A stretch of DNA of 64,000 nucleotides from Glutamicibacter sp. B1. GTDB taxonomy: Bacteria > Actinomycetota > Actinomycetes > Actinomycetales > Micrococcaceae. A program made the translations under genes and the position numbers. The stretch lies in assembly GCF_039602135.1 (NCBI RefSeq), contig NZ_CP125942.1, positions 1,240,001 through 1,304,000 of the forward strand. The letters run 5' to 3'. A model generated the notes under the pieces. The model searched no databases and had not been told where the DNA came from. It worked only from the letters and a program-made list of their open reading frames with translations. The stretch's first letter is position 1; every line of letters begins with the position of its first letter. Below, one piece after another: positions 50,455 to 60,824 of the stretch.

Positions 50455-52098
50455 GTGACTCCTGAAGAACTCTCCGCAGCAATATCCGCATGCCTCACCG
50501 AAGCCGTCGCCGCCGGTGAAATTTCCGTTGAGGTTCCAGAGACCGTGCGCGTCGACCGTCCCAAGAGCCGTGAACACGGTGACTGGGCTACCAATATCGC
50601 GTTGCAGCTGGGCAAGAAGGCCGGCATGGCACCACGCGATTTCGCGCAAATCCTTGCCCGACGTCTTGCAGAGGTTTCAGGAGTTAGCTCCGTAGACATC
50701 GCAGGTCCAGGCTTTTTGAACATCACGCTGGAAGCTGGTGCTGCCGGAGAATTGGCCCGCACCATCGTTGAAGCTGGCGCCAGCTACGGCAATAACCAGG
50801 CTTTGGCCGGTCACGTGGTCAACATGGAATTCGTTTCGGCGAACCCCACCGGCCCCCTGCACATTGGTCACACCCGCTGGGCAGCACTGGGCGATGCGAT
50901 CTCTCGCGTGCTGCGCGCCTCCGGTGCGGATGTCACCAGCGAGTACTACATCAACGACGCCGGCAACCAGATGAACGTCTTTGCCCGTTCGGTCTACAAC
51001 CGCATCCACGGTCTGCCGGTTCCCGAGGGTGGCTACCCTGGTGAATACATCAAGGAACTGGGCGACATCGTCCTGGCCGAGAAGCCTGAACTGAAGGACT
51101 TGGCCGAAGCCGAGGCCATCCCAGCACTGCGCGAAGCTGCCTACAAGGCGCAGCTCGAAGACATTAAGAAGACCCTGGCAGACTTTGGTGTCAGCTTCGA
51201 CGTGTTCTTCTCCGAGACCACCTTGCATGAAGGTGGAGCTGTGGCTGATGCCGTGGCACGCCTGCGCGAACAGGGCCACATTTTCGATCAGGAAGGTGCT
51301 GTCTGGCTGCGCACCACCGACTTCGGCGATGACAAGGATCGTGTACTGATCCGTGCCAACGGCGAGCCAACCTACTTCGCTGCCGACGCCGCGTACTACC
51401 TGTCCAAGAAGGATCGCGGCTTCGAAGAGAAGATCTACCTGCTGGGTGCCGACCACCACGGCTACGTCAACCGCCTGAAGGCCATCGCAGCCTGCGCGGG
51501 CGACGACAAGGAGAAGAACATCGAGGTGTTGATCGGCCAGCTGATCAGCGTCAACGGTGCCAAGCTCTCCAAGCGTGCCGGTAACATTATTGAACTTCGC
51601 GACCTGATCAACTGGATCGGCGCCGACGCCCTGCGTTACTCGCTGGCCCGTTTCCCTGCCGATTCACCGATCGCCCTGGATCCAGAGCAGCTGAAGAAAA
51701 ACACGAACGACAACCCGGTGTTCTACGTTCAGTACGCTCACGCCCGCTCGGCCGCCGCCGCGCGCAATGCTGCCGCGAAGGGTGTCACCCGCGAGCAGTT
51801 TGACGCGGCCTCGCTGACCGACGCTACCGAAAACGAACTGCTGGCAGTACTCGGCCAGTTCCCATCGGTCGTGGCCGGCGCCGCAGAATTCCGCGAACCA
51901 CACCGCATTGCCCGCTACCTGGAGCAGGTCGCCGGCGCGTACCACTCCTGGTACGCCGCAACCCGTATTACCCCGGTGGGTGAAGATGAGGCCATCGCCC
52001 CAGTACACAGCACTCGCCTGTGGCTGAACGATGCCGCAACCACCGTTTTGGCCAATGGATTGGAACTTCTGGGCGTTTCCGCCCCAGAGAGGATGTAA
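50455..52098 (+). CDS. argS: Arginyl-tRNA synthetase
   Basis: The product is 547 residues from a GTG. Class I motifs: HIGH at 136-139 (GPLHIGHTRWAALGD), and KLSKRAGN near 370-377 in place of KMSKS. An N-terminal additional domain and a C-terminal helical anticodon domain with the DALRYSLARFPADSP element complete the family layout. It charges tRNA-Arg. It heads the lysine/threonine pathway operon; lysA starts 7 bases after its stop. Confidence 0.97.
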   Translation: MTPEELSAAISACLTEAVAAGEISVEVPETVRVDRPKSREHGDWATNIALQLGKKAGMAPRDFAQILARRLAEVSGVSSVDIAGPGFLNITLEAGAAGELARTIVEAGASYGNNQALAGHVVNMEFVSANPTGPLHIGHTRWAALGDAISRVLRASGADVTSEYYINDAGNQMNVFARSVYNRIHGLPVPEGGYPGEYIKELGDIVLAEKPELKDLAEAEAIPALREAAYKAQLEDIKKTLADFGVSFDVFFSETTLHEGGAVADAVARLREQGHIFDQEGAVWLRTTDFGDDKDRVLIRANGEPTYFAADAAYYLSKKDRGFEEKIYLLGADHHGYVNRLKAIAACAGDDKEKNIEVLIGQLISVNGAKLSKRAGNIIELRDLINWIGADALRYSLARFPADSPIALDPEQLKKNTNDNPVFYVQYAHARSAAAARNAAAKGVTREQFDAASLTDATENELLAVLGQFPSVVAGAAEFREPHRIARYLEQVAGAYHSWYAATRITPVGEDEAIAPVHSTRLWLNDAATTVLANGLELLGVSAPERM

Positions 52099-52105
52099 AT
52101 AGCCG

Positions 52106-53527
52106 ATGGCTGTATCGCCACTAGCCCCGCAATGGCTGCAATTCCCCGAAAATGTAAATGCACTTCGTCAGATCGAATGGGCTTCGGGGGTTTCCCGCGA
52201 AGCTAGCGGCGAACTATCCGTTCAGGGCATTACGGTTTCTGCCCTGGCCAAAGAATTTGGCACGCCCCTGTTTGTACTGGACGAGAATGACTTCCGCGCC
52301 CGCGCTCGTGGTTTTAAAGACGCCTTCGACGCAGCCTTTAAAGACCTGTGCGGGGCAGTAGACGTCTACTACGCCGGAAAAGCCTTTGTCTGCACCGAGG
52401 TAGCCCGTTGGGTCGCCGAGGAAGGCCTGCGCCTAGACACCTGCTCCGGTGGTGAACTGGCGGTGGCCAAGGCCGCCAAGATTCCGGGTGAAAACCTCTC
52501 GCTGCACGGGAACAACAAGTCCCAGGCGGAAATTACCCGCGCCCTAGAAATGGGTGTGGGACGCATCGTGATCGACTCACTGGACGAGCTGGAGCGCGTG
52601 ATCACCCTGGCCAACGCGCTGGGGCACACCGCCGAAGTGATGCTGCGCATTACCCCCGGCGTGCACGCCTCCACCCATGAGGCCATCGCCACCGCCCACG
52701 AGGACCAGAAGTTCGGACTGTCGATCCTGGCCGATGCCACCGGCACCTCACCGGCGCTACGTGCCGTGGCCCGCGCCTTGGAAGCGGAGAAGGTGAACCT
52801 TTTGGGCCTGCACGCCCACATCGGTTCGCAGATCTTTGAGGCCGAAGGTTTTGCCATGGTCGCGCGCACCATGCTCGGCCTGCTGGCACAGATCCGTGAG
52901 ATCCACGGCGTCGAGCTGGGCGAACTGGACCTGGGCGGCGGCTACGGTATCGCCTACACTTCCGAGGACCACCCATCAACTCCCGCCAAGCTGGCCGGTC
53001 AGATGGCGGACGTGGTTTCGGCAACCTGCGCCGAGCTGGAATTAAGCTGCCCACGCATCTCCATCGAACCAGGTCGCGCCATCGTTGGCCCGACCACCTT
53101 CACCCTGTATGAGACCGGGGTGCGCAAGGATGTACAGGTGGAAGATGCCACCGGTGCCTTGCACCCACGCCGTTATATTTCGGTGGATGGCGGCATGAGC
53201 GATAACCCTCGCCCGGTGCTTTACGACGCACAATATAACGCCGTACTTGCCAGCCGTATGACGCAAAACGACGCAATTATTTCTCGCGTAGTTGGGAAAC
53301 ATTGCGAGTCAGGTGACATAGTCGTGAAGGACGTTTACCTGCCCGAAGACGTGGCGGCTGGCGACTTGCTCGCCATTCCGGCCACCGGAGCCTACTGCTG
53401 GGCCCTGTCGAGCAACTACAACTACCTCACCCGCCCCGCGGTGGTAGCGGTACGCGATGGCCAAGCCCGCCTGATCGTGCGCAGGGAAACCGAAGACGAC
53501 TTGCTAGCCCGCGACATGGGAGTTTAA
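52106..53527 (+). CDS. lysA: Diaminopimelate decarboxylase
   Basis: The product is 473 residues. The PLP-dependent alanine-racemase-like barrel has the Schiff-base Lys at 92 (VYYAGKAFVC), HGNNKSQ, HIGSQI and a C-terminal beta domain with GPTTFTLYETG and the CESGDI motif. It forms lysine from meso-diaminopimelate, the last step. Placement between argS and hom is typical of high-GC Gram-positives. The hom start follows directly after the stop. Confidence 0.95.
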   Translation: MAVSPLAPQWLQFPENVNALRQIEWASGVSREASGELSVQGITVSALAKEFGTPLFVLDENDFRARARGFKDAFDAAFKDLCGAVDVYYAGKAFVCTEVARWVAEEGLRLDTCSGGELAVAKAAKIPGENLSLHGNNKSQAEITRALEMGVGRIVIDSLDELERVITLANALGHTAEVMLRITPGVHASTHEAIATAHEDQKFGLSILADATGTSPALRAVARALEAEKVNLLGLHAHIGSQIFEAEGFAMVARTMLGLLAQIREIHGVELGELDLGGGYGIAYTSEDHPSTPAKLAGQMADVVSATCAELELSCPRISIEPGRAIVGPTTFTLYETGVRKDVQVEDATGALHPRRYISVDGGMSDNPRPVLYDAQYNAVLASRMTQNDAIISRVVGKHCESGDIVVKDVYLPEDVAAGDLLAIPATGAYCWALSSNYNYLTRPAVVAVRDGQARLIVRRETEDDLLARDMGV

Positions 53528-54814
53528 TTGAGCGGCGAAAAGAACCTGAAGGTAGCCCTACTGGGTTGCGGTACGGTCGGAGCCCAGGTGGCCCGCATCT
53601 TGCTGGAAGACGCGAATGAACTGGCATCCCGTTCGGGTGCCGGACTGCAGCTGATCGGCATTGCCGTGCGCAATCTCGAATCCAAGCGCGATGTTGAGCT
53701 GCCCAAAGAGCTTTTCACCACCGACGCGCTGGGGTTGATCGAACAAGCCGACGTGGTCATCGAATTGCTCGGTGGACTCGATCCTGCCGGGCAGTACATC
53801 GCTGCCGCCCTGGACAAGGGTGCCAGCGTGATCACCGGCAATAAGGCACTGATCGCGCTCAAGGGCGCCGAGCTGAACGAGGTGGCCGCCCGTACCGGAG
53901 CTCAGCTGCGTTACGAAGCTGCCGTGGCCGGGGCAATCCCGATCCTGCGCCCGATCGCTGATTCGCTGGCGGGAGACCGCATTACCAAGGTGATGGGCAT
54001 CGTCAACGGCACCACCAACTTCATCCTGGACGCCATGGACACCACCGGCGCGGCCTTTGACGACGTGCTGGCCCAAGCCCAGGCGCTGGGTTATGCCGAA
54101 GCCGATCCGACCGCCGACGTGGGTGGGCACGATGCCGCCGCGAAGGCCGCGATCCTTGCCTCCTTGGCCTTCCACACCAATATCTCATCCGAGCAGGTGT
54201 CCACCGAGGGCATCACCGAGGTCACGGCCGAAGATGTGGCTGCGGCCGCCGAAGCCGGATACGTCATCAAGCTGTTGGCCATCGCCGAGCAGAGCGATGC
54301 GGGCATTTCGGTGCGCGTTTACCCATCGCTGATCGCCCGTTCCCACCCGCTAGCCACCGTACACGGTGCGTTTAACGCGGTGTTCGTGGAAGCCGAAAAT
54401 GCTGGAGATTTGATGTTCTATGGTGCCGGGGCCGGTGGCAACGCCACCGCCAGTGCCGTGATGGGCGATGTGGTGGCCGTGGCCCGACAGATCGCCGCCG
54501 GGGCACCACTGCCCAACGGCTCGGTGGCTCAGAGCCCACGCATGCTGGACTTTGACGCAATCACCACCCGTTACTGGATTGGCCTGTCGGTCAAGGACCA
54601 GTCCGGTGTGCTCGCAGCCATTGCCACCGTCTTCGGTGAGCATGGTGTCTCGATCCAGTCGATGAGCCAGCAGGGTGATGCTCATTCCGGTGCGCAGCTG
54701 CGTATCCTCACCCACCAGGGCACCGAATCCGCCCTGGCCAGCACCGTTGAAGCCTTGAAGGCCTTGGACGCGGTGCACAGTGTTCTATCCGTTATGCGAG
54801 TTGAAGGAAACTAA
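53528..54814 (+). CDS. hom: Homoserine dehydrogenase
   Basis: The product is 428 residues from a TTG directly after the lysA stop. N-terminal NAD(P) site [17 protein letters not shown], catalytic part with [14 protein letters not shown] and the conserved [19 protein letters not shown], and an ACT domain from about 350 ([21 protein letters not shown]) that senses threonine. It reduces aspartate semialdehyde to homoserine, the branch to threonine and methionine. Confidence 0.95.
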   Translation: MSGEKNLKVALLGCGTVGAQVARILLEDANELASRSGAGLQLIGIAVRNLESKRDVELPKELFTTDALGLIEQADVVIELLGGLDPAGQYIAAALDKGASVITGNKALIALKGAELNEVAARTGAQLRYEAAVAGAIPILRPIADSLAGDRITKVMGIVNGTTNFILDAMDTTGAAFDDVLAQAQALGYAEADPTADVGGHDAAAKAAILASLAFHTNISSEQVSTEGITEVTAEDVAAAAEAGYVIKLLAIAEQSDAGISVRVYPSLIARSHPLATVHGAFNAVFVEAENAGDLMFYGAGAGGNATASAVMGDVVAVARQIAAGAPLPNGSVAQSPRMLDFDAITTRYWIGLSVKDQSGVLAAIATVFGEHGVSIQSMSQQGDAHSGAQLRILTHQGTESALASTVEALKALDAVHSVLSVMRVEGN

Positions 54815-54815
54815 C

Positions 54816-55916
54816 GTGGCTCACCAGTGGCGCGGAGTAATCCGCGAATATGCCGAACGCCTCCCAGTCGATGAAAACACCAAGGTCATCACCTTGGGCG
54901 AGGGTGGCACCCCGTTGGTGTTCGCACCGGCCCTTTCGCAGCTCACCGGCAATGAGGTGTACCTGAAGGTTGAGGGGATGAACCCTACCGGGTCATTCAA
55001 GGACCGTGGCATGACCATGGCGATGACCGCGGCAGTAGCTGCGGGCGCCAAGGCCGTGGTGTGTGCCTCCACCGGTAATACCTCGGCCTCGGCCGCAGCC
55101 TACGCCACCCAGGCCGGGCTGAAGTGTGCCGTGCTGGTTCCGGATGGCAAGATCTCCATGGGCAAGCTCTCCCAGGCCATCGCCCACGGCGCGGACATCA
55201 TCCAGATCGACGGCAACTTTGATAACTGCCTCGAAGTGGCCCGCAAGCTTTCGGAAAACTACCCAGTCTTCCTGGTGAACTCGGTGAACCCTGCCCGTAT
55301 TCAGGGACAGAAGACCGGGGCCTTCGAGGTTGTTGACTTCCTCGGCGACGCCCCGGATTACCACCTGCTGCCAGTGGGCAACGCCGGTAACATCACCGCC
55401 TACTGGAAGGGCTACAAGGAGTACTCCTCCAAGTGGACCAACGAAGCTGGCAAGGAACTGGAACCAGTGTCCACGAAGAACCCGATCATGTGGGGCTTCC
55501 AGGCTGAAGGTGCGGCTCCGATCGTTGCCGGTCACCCGATCACCGAACCAGATACAATCGCCACCGCCATCCGCATCGGTAACCCAGCCTCTTGGGAGCA
55601 AGCCGAAGCAGCCCGCGATGAGTCCGGCGGTCAGATCGACTCGGTGTCCGATGAGCAGATCCTTGAAGCACACCGCTGGCTTTCTAGCCGCGAAGGCGTG
55701 TTCGTGGAGCCTGCCTCGGCAGCCGGTGTAGCTGGTCTGCTCAAGCACCACGCCGCGGGCAACGTGCCAACGGGCAAGAAGATCGTGATCACCGTAACCG
55801 GTCACGGCCTCAAAGACCCAGATTGGGCGCTGAAGCAGGCCGATGGTTCGTCGGTGGCGCCAAAGAAGGTGGCCTTCGACGTGGTCGAGGTCGCTGGCGC
55901 ACTGGGCCTAGCCTAG
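54816..55916 (+). CDS. thrC: Threonine synthase
   Basis: The product is 366 residues from GTG 54816, with GAAGGA ahead. The PLP Lys is at 62 ([12 protein letters not shown]); PLP phosphate loop and GGNT-like [14 protein letters not shown] follow. It turns homoserine phosphate into threonine. The start is one base after the hom stop. A longer frame exists but lacks support. Confidence 0.95.
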   Translation: MAHQWRGVIREYAERLPVDENTKVITLGEGGTPLVFAPALSQLTGNEVYLKVEGMNPTGSFKDRGMTMAMTAAVAAGAKAVVCASTGNTSASAAAYATQAGLKCAVLVPDGKISMGKLSQAIAHGADIIQIDGNFDNCLEVARKLSENYPVFLVNSVNPARIQGQKTGAFEVVDFLGDAPDYHLLPVGNAGNITAYWKGYKEYSSKWTNEAGKELEPVSTKNPIMWGFQAEGAAPIVAGHPITEPDTIATAIRIGNPASWEQAEAARDESGGQIDSVSDEQILEAHRWLSSREGVFVEPASAAGVAGLLKHHAAGNVPTGKKIVITVTGHGLKDPDWALKQADGSSVAPKKVAFDVVEVAGALGLA

Positions 55917-55924
55917 AAGCATTA

Positions 55925-56007
55925 GCCGGGAGCTCCCGGCATGTCACGGCCCGCCGGGTACGGACGGTGATCCACCTACCGGATCCAGCGTTCGCACGGC
56001 GGGCCGT
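55925..56007. repeat. Two palindromes between thrC and thrB
   Basis: GCCGGGAGCTCCCGGC (55925-55940) is a perfect 16-base palindrome. ACGGCCCGCCG (55946-55956) pairs perfectly with CGGCGGGCCGT (55997-56007) across a 40-base loop. No T-run follows. Both lie in the 155-base gap of an otherwise tight operon. Confidence 0.7.
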
Positions 56008-56071
56008 AGTCCATTAACCTTTGACCTAGCTTTTGCATTAGCTTTTGAGCTGTTCTGACCCTGAAGGAACC

Positions 56072-57004
56072 ATGACCGCGCAGATCGCCCTCGGCCAGCA
56101 CCTGATCGTTTGCCCTCCCGCCACCACGGCCAACCTCGGCCCGGGTTTTGACTCACTCGGGTTGGCGTTGGAGTACCGGGACCGTCTTGAGGTGCGCACC
56201 GCCGAAACGAGCAGCGTGCAGATCGTGGGGCAGGGCGCCGAAGAGCTACCTAAGGATGAATCGCATCTGATCATCAAGGAAATGCACCGCTACTGGGCCA
56301 AGGCTGGTTTTGAGCCGGTCGGGGTGCAATTGCTGGCACACAATAACATTCCGCATGCTCGCGGTATGGGCTCCTCCGCGGCGGCTATTGTGGCCGCCTA
56401 CGCCGCCGCCGACGCGTTGTTGCCCGAAGCTTCCCGTGGGGGGATTGAAGCGATCTTCCAAGCGGCTGCGGCCTGGGAAGGACATCCGGATAATGTGGCA
56501 CCGGCAGTTTTTGGTGGCCTGAGCATTTCCTCCACCAATGCCGATGGCAGCTTTGATTCGGTGCAGGTGCCCCTGCATCAGGATTTGCGTGCGGTGTTGG
56601 CCATTCCTTCTAATGGGTTGTCCACCGAGGTTGCCCGCGGTGCGTTGCCGGCCCAGGTCGATCACGCGATCGCCGCCGCCAATAGTGCCAGCGCGGCTCT
56701 GCTGATTCATGCGTTGAGCAATGACCCTTCGGTCTTACTGGCAGGCACCAAGGATTACCTGCACCAGGATTATCGGGCCGCTGCCATGCCAGAAAGCGCT
56801 GCGCTGATTGCCGCGCTGCGTGAGGCAGGATACGCCGCGGTAGTGTCGGGGGCCGGCCCGACCGTGCTGACCTTGGTTTCTTCCGAGGCTCAAGTGGAAG
56901 CGGTGCTAGCAAAAATTGAAGAATTTTCAGCGAATTCAACGGTGTCGTGGCAGGGACAAGTTCCCCTGCTGGCTGCTAACGGTGTTACAGTAGAAGAGCT
57001 GTAA
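56072..57004 (+). CDS. thrB: Homoserine kinase
   Basis: The product is 310 residues from ATG 56072 with GAAGGA. GHMP kinase motifs: PPATTANLGPGFDSLGLALE (start), ARGMGSSAAAIVAAYAAAD (ATP loop near 90) and SGAGPTVLTL. It makes homoserine phosphate, the substrate of thrC. The 155-base gap from thrC contains two palindromes. No terminator is certain before rho. Confidence 0.95.
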   Translation: MTAQIALGQHLIVCPPATTANLGPGFDSLGLALEYRDRLEVRTAETSSVQIVGQGAEELPKDESHLIIKEMHRYWAKAGFEPVGVQLLAHNNIPHARGMGSSAAAIVAAYAAADALLPEASRGGIEAIFQAAAAWEGHPDNVAPAVFGGLSISSTNADGSFDSVQVPLHQDLRAVLAIPSNGLSTEVARGALPAQVDHAIAAANSASAALLIHALSNDPSVLLAGTKDYLHQDYRAAAMPESAALIAALREAGYAAVVSGAGPTVLTLVSSEAQVEAVLAKIEEFSANSTVSWQGQVPLLAANGVTVEEL

Positions 57005-57339
57005 CACTATGGCAGGCCGGATTACTGGGTAGTTACCCGGTTCAAATCCCTTTTGGCCAGTGTTGATACGGATAAGTTCGGTTCTTGAACCCCACTTCAT
57101 CCGTCCAGTCGTTCCGGATCTCCTGCCGTTCGCAGCACCATTGATATCCCACATTCATGCACAGCCTCGTGCCGTCGAGATATCAGTTTCCTTATATCCA
57201 CCGCAGTTTAGTGCCCGGAATTTGCCAGGCTCGCTCGGTGGAGCGTGGAGCAGCCATCAATCTTGGGCTGTTGCACAGTATTTACGGCACAGTGGACCTG
57301 CTACGAAGCGGCCCATCCTACGAGTCAGAAGGAACTTTC
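57005..57339 (+). other. Leader region upstream of rho
   Basis: These 335 bases lie between the thrB stop and the GTG of rho. A frame that joins rho is open from 57157 but begins without a ribosome site. A stem ACTGGGTA / TACCCGGT lies at 57024-57041 followed by CAAATCCCTTTT and may end the thr operon. Rho genes often have long, regulated leaders; none is recognised here by name. Confidence 0.45.
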
Positions 57340-59583
57340 GTGACCGAAACCACGAGCCTCAACGAAGGCGTGGACACCAAGACGTCCGAAACCAAGAGCG
57401 CCGGTCTGGCCTCTTTGAAGATGACCCAGCTCCAGCAGCTGGCCTCACAGCTGGGTATTACCGGCGGGTCGCGCATGCGCAAGGCCGACCTGGTCAAGGC
57501 CATCGGCGATCATCAGCGTGGTGGATCGGTAGCCGCCAAGGACGCAAAGGCTACCAAGGCTGCTGCGGCGCCTAAGGCTGAAGCCGAGGCCGCTGCAGCA
57601 CCAGCTGAGCAGCCAAAAGAAACCAAGGCGCGCTCCCGCCGTGCACCCAAGGCTGCCGCTAAGGTTGAAACCGAAGCAGCACCTGAGGCTCAGCCAGCCG
57701 AGCAAGCACCGGCCGCGCAGCCAGCTGCTACCGAGGCACCTGCCGCTGAGTCCAAGCCTGCACGCACCCGTCGCCCATCGCGCCGCGTCACCGATTCGGG
57801 CAAGGCTCCGGTAGCCGCCGAAACGAAGGTCGAAGCACCGGCTGAAGCCACCGAAACCGAAGCTGCTCCGGCGCAGCAGAAGCCTGCGCGTGCACGTCGC
57901 AATGCCAAGCAGGCCGAGCCAGCCACCGAGCAGCCAGCTCAGGGCACCGAGCCAAAGGCTGAGAACGCCGAGAACGCTGAGAACAACGGCGAAGCTCGTG
58001 AAGAGCGTCGTGAACGCAACGCCAACCGCCGCGAGCGCAACAACAACCGTCGTGAGCGCAACAACGACCGCAATGAGCGCAATAATGACCGCGCCGAGCG
58101 CAACGACCGTGGCGAGAGCAACGAGTCGGAAAACAATGGCGAAGCTCGTGAAGAGCGTCGCGAGCGCAATGCCAACCGTCGTGAGCGCAATAACGACCGT
58201 AACAACGACCGTGCTGAGCGCAATAATGACCGCAACGACCGCAACGACCGCACCGAGTCGGGCGAGAACGAGGGCGGCGAAGAGCGCAACGAGCGGAACA
58301 ACGATCGTAATGATCGCAACAACCGTCGTGAGCGCAACAATGACCGCAACGATCGCAATAACCGTCGTGAGCGCAACAATGACCGCAACAACCGCAACCG
58401 CCGCAACCGCCGTGATGACGACGAGCCACAGCTGAGCGAAGACGATGTCGTACTGCCAATCGCCGGTATCTTGGACGTGCTGGAGAACTACGCGTTCGTC
58501 CGCACCTCCGGCTACCTGCCAGGCCCGAACGACGTGTATGTCACCTTAGGTCAGGTCAAGAAGTACAACCTGCGCAAGGGCGATGCCATCGTTGGCGCCA
58601 TCCGCCAGCCACGTGAGGGTGAAACCCCGAACCCACGCCAGAAGTTCAACGCCCTGGTGCAGCTGACTTCCGTCAACGGAAAGAAGCCAGAAGACAACCG
58701 CGAACGCGTTGAGTTCAACAAGCTGGTACCGCTGTACCCAACCGAGCGTCTGCGCCTGGAAACCGATCCGAAGCTGGTCGGCCCACGCGTTATCGACCTG
58801 GTTTCCCCGATCGGTAAGGGCCAGCGTGGCCTGATCGTTTCGCCTCCTAAGGCCGGTAAGACCCTGATCCTGCAGGCCATTGCCAACGCGATCACCATTA
58901 ACAACCCAGAAGTACACCTGATGATGGTGCTGGTTGATGAGCGTCCCGAAGAAGTCACCGACATGCAGCGCACCGTCAAGGGCGAGGTCATTGCCTCGAC
59001 CTTCGACCGCCCAGCCGATGATCACACCACCGTAGCCGAACTGGCCATTGAGCGCGCCAAGCGCCTGGTGGAAATGGGCATGGACGTTGTGGTGCTGCTG
59101 GACTCGATGACCCGTCTGGGCCGTGCCTACAACCTCTCGGCCCCAGCCTCGGGTCGTATCCTCTCCGGTGGTGTGGATTCGGCCGCACTGTACCCACCAA
59201 AGCGTTTCTTCGGTGCTGCCCGCAACATCGAAAACGGTGGCTCGCTGACCATCCTGGCCACCGCACTGGTGGAGACCGGATCCAAGATGGACGAGGTCAT
59301 CTTCGAAGAATTCAAGGGCACCGGCAACATGGAATTGCGCCTGAGCCGTCAGCTGGCTGAGAAGCGTATCTTCCCAGCGGTCGACGTCAACGCATCCTCC
59401 ACTCGCCGTGAAGAGGCCCTGATGAGTGCCGAAGAGGTACGCATCATGTGGCGTCTGCGTCGTATGCTTTCGGGCATTGACCCACAGCAGGCTCTGGAAG
59501 TGCTCACCGGTAAGATTCGTGAAACCGAATCCAACGCAGAATTCTTGATGCTGGTCAATAAGACCACTCCTAACAAGGATTAG
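57340..59583 (+). CDS. rho: Transcription termination factor Rho with long basic insertion
   Basis: The product is 747 residues from GTG 57340, seven bases after GAAGGA. A Rho_N segment (about 23-60, [16 protein letters not shown] and [12 protein letters not shown]) is followed by an Ala/Pro/Glu linker, a tract of Arg, Asn, Asp and Glu (about 207-362) with repeated [13 protein letters not shown] units, the cold-shock RNA site (about 365-430), Walker A SPPKAGKT, and [11 protein letters not shown] in the secondary motor. The insertion is the typical actinobacterial extension that binds RNA, but here it is strikingly repetitive. Rho ends transcription and suppresses antisense transcripts. A perfect 18-base hairpin lies behind the gene. 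Confidence 0.95.
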   Translation: MTETTSLNEGVDTKTSETKSAGLASLKMTQLQQLASQLGITGGSRMRKADLVKAIGDHQRGGSVAAKDAKATKAAAAPKAEAEAAAAPAEQPKETKARSRRAPKAAAKVETEAAPEAQPAEQAPAAQPAATEAPAAESKPARTRRPSRRVTDSGKAPVAAETKVEAPAEATETEAAPAQQKPARARRNAKQAEPATEQPAQGTEPKAENAENAENNGEAREERRERNANRRERNNNRRERNNDRNERNNDRAERNDRGESNESENNGEAREERRERNANRRERNNDRNNDRAERNNDRNDRNDRTESGENEGGEERNERNNDRNDRNNRRERNNDRNDRNNRRERNNDRNNRNRRNRRDDDEPQLSEDDVVLPIAGILDVLENYAFVRTSGYLPGPNDVYVTLGQVKKYNLRKGDAIVGAIRQPREGETPNPRQKFNALVQLTSVNGKKPEDNRERVEFNKLVPLYPTERLRLETDPKLVGPRVIDLVSPIGKGQRGLIVSPPKAGKTLILQAIANAITINNPEVHLMMVLVDERPEEVTDMQRTVKGEVIASTFDRPADDHTTVAELAIERAKRLVEMGMDVVVLLDSMTRLGRAYNLSAPASGRILSGGVDSAALYPPKRFFGAARNIENGGSLTILATALVETGSKMDEVIFEEFKGTGNMELRLSRQLAEKRIFPAVDVNASSTRREEALMSAEEVRIMWRLRRMLSGIDPQQALEVLTGKIRETESNAEFLMLVNKTTPNKD

Positions 59584-59597
59584 CACCCCTACCCGCC

Positions 59598-59643
59598 ATG
59601 GCGTCCAGCCAGCTTGCCCTCGTGGAAGCTGGCTGGACGCCAT
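59598..59643 (+). terminator. Long hairpin after rho
   Basis: ATGGCGTCCAGCCAGCTT and AAGCTGGCTGGACGCCAT are perfect 18-base arms around a ten-base loop; no T-run follows. Confidence 0.8.
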
Positions 59644-59742
59644 CGGCGCGTAGTGACCCAAGCACCGACTAGAATTTAGAACAGCTGCCCGTAATGCCAC
59701 TGTGGCATCACTGCGCGGGCACCGCCGAGAAGGAAGACCACC

Positions 59743-60816
59743 ATGTTCGAATCCGTTAAATCGCTACTAGAAGAGCATGCGCAGATCCAGGCACAGCTCT
59801 CGGATCCGGCGGTGTACGCCGATCAGGCGCTGGCGCGGAAGCTCGGTCGCCGCTCCGCCCAGCTCAACGGCATCGTTGAAGCCTACAACCGCTGGCACAC
59901 CGCCACCGAAGATCTGGAAGCTGCCCAAGAAATGGCAGATGAAGATCCAGATTTCGCCGAGGAAGTAGAAACCCTCACCGCAGCTTTGCCAGAACTGCAA
60001 GAAAAGCTGCGTCGCCTGTTGATCCCACGCGATGAGAACGATGCGCGCGATGTCATCCTCGAAGTTAAGGGTGGTGAAGGTGGCGATGAGGCAGCACTGT
60101 TCGCTGCTGACCTATTGCGCATGTACACCCGTTATGCTGAGCACAAGGGCTGGAAGGTGGAGATGATCTCCTTCAACGAGTCCGACCTCGGCGGTTACAA
60201 GGACGCCCAGGTGGCCATCAAGGGCAAGTCGAACGACCCAGCAGAGGGCGTGTACGCGCAGCTGAAGTTTGAAGGTGGCGTACACCGTGTGCAGCGCGTG
60301 CCGGTCACCGAATCCCAGGGCCGTATCCACACCTCGGCCGCCGGTGTACTGGTCCTGCCCGAAGTTGACGAGCCAGAAGAAGTCGAGATTCACCAGAACG
60401 ATCTGAAGATCGACGTCTACCGCTCCTCGGGTCCTGGCGGCCAGTCCGTGAACACCACCGACTCCGCGGTCCGCATTACCCACATGCCTACCGGCATTGT
60501 GGTGGCCATGCAGAACGAAAAGTCGCAGATCCAGAACCGTGAAGCTGCCATGCGCGTGCTGCGTTCACGTCTGTTGGCCCACCAGCAGGAACAGATCGAC
60601 GCAGAAAACTCGGCCCAGCGTGCCAGCCAGATCCGCACCATGGACCGTTCCGAGCGTATTCGTACCTACAACTACCCGGAAAACCGCATCGCCGATCACC
60701 GTACCGGATACAAGGCCTACAACCTGGATGCTGTCATGGACGGCGACCTGCAGCCGGTCATCGAATCCTGCATCAAGATGGATGAAGAAGAGCGCCTGGC
60801 AGCGCTGGGCGAGTAA
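59743..60816 (+). CDS. prfA: Peptide chain release factor 1
   Basis: The product is 357 residues behind GAAGGA. PVT at 187-189 reads UAA and UAG, and GGQ lies at 232-234 ([11 protein letters not shown]). This complements RF2 at 11.6 kb. It is followed after 8 bases by prmC, which methylates the GGQ glutamine of both factors. Confidence 0.97.
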   Translation: MFESVKSLLEEHAQIQAQLSDPAVYADQALARKLGRRSAQLNGIVEAYNRWHTATEDLEAAQEMADEDPDFAEEVETLTAALPELQEKLRRLLIPRDENDARDVILEVKGGEGGDEAALFAADLLRMYTRYAEHKGWKVEMISFNESDLGGYKDAQVAIKGKSNDPAEGVYAQLKFEGGVHRVQRVPVTESQGRIHTSAAGVLVLPEVDEPEEVEIHQNDLKIDVYRSSGPGGQSVNTTDSAVRITHMPTGIVVAMQNEKSQIQNREAAMRVLRSRLLAHQQEQIDAENSAQRASQIRTMDRSERIRTYNYPENRIADHRTGYKAYNLDAVMDGDLQPVIESCIKMDEEERLAALGE

Positions 60817-60824
60817 GTACCGCC

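Noticed and set aside
57010..57060. tRNA-like GGTTCAAATCCC with flanking GGCC in the rho leader
   Set aside because: The TpsiC-like piece has no acceptor stem, D arm or anticodon arm in the right places, so it is not a tRNA.
57788..58459. Long minus-strand ORFs rich in Arg, Cys or Ser opposite the rho insertion
   Set aside because: They mirror the repetitive codons of the rho Arg/Asn tract and have no start signals.
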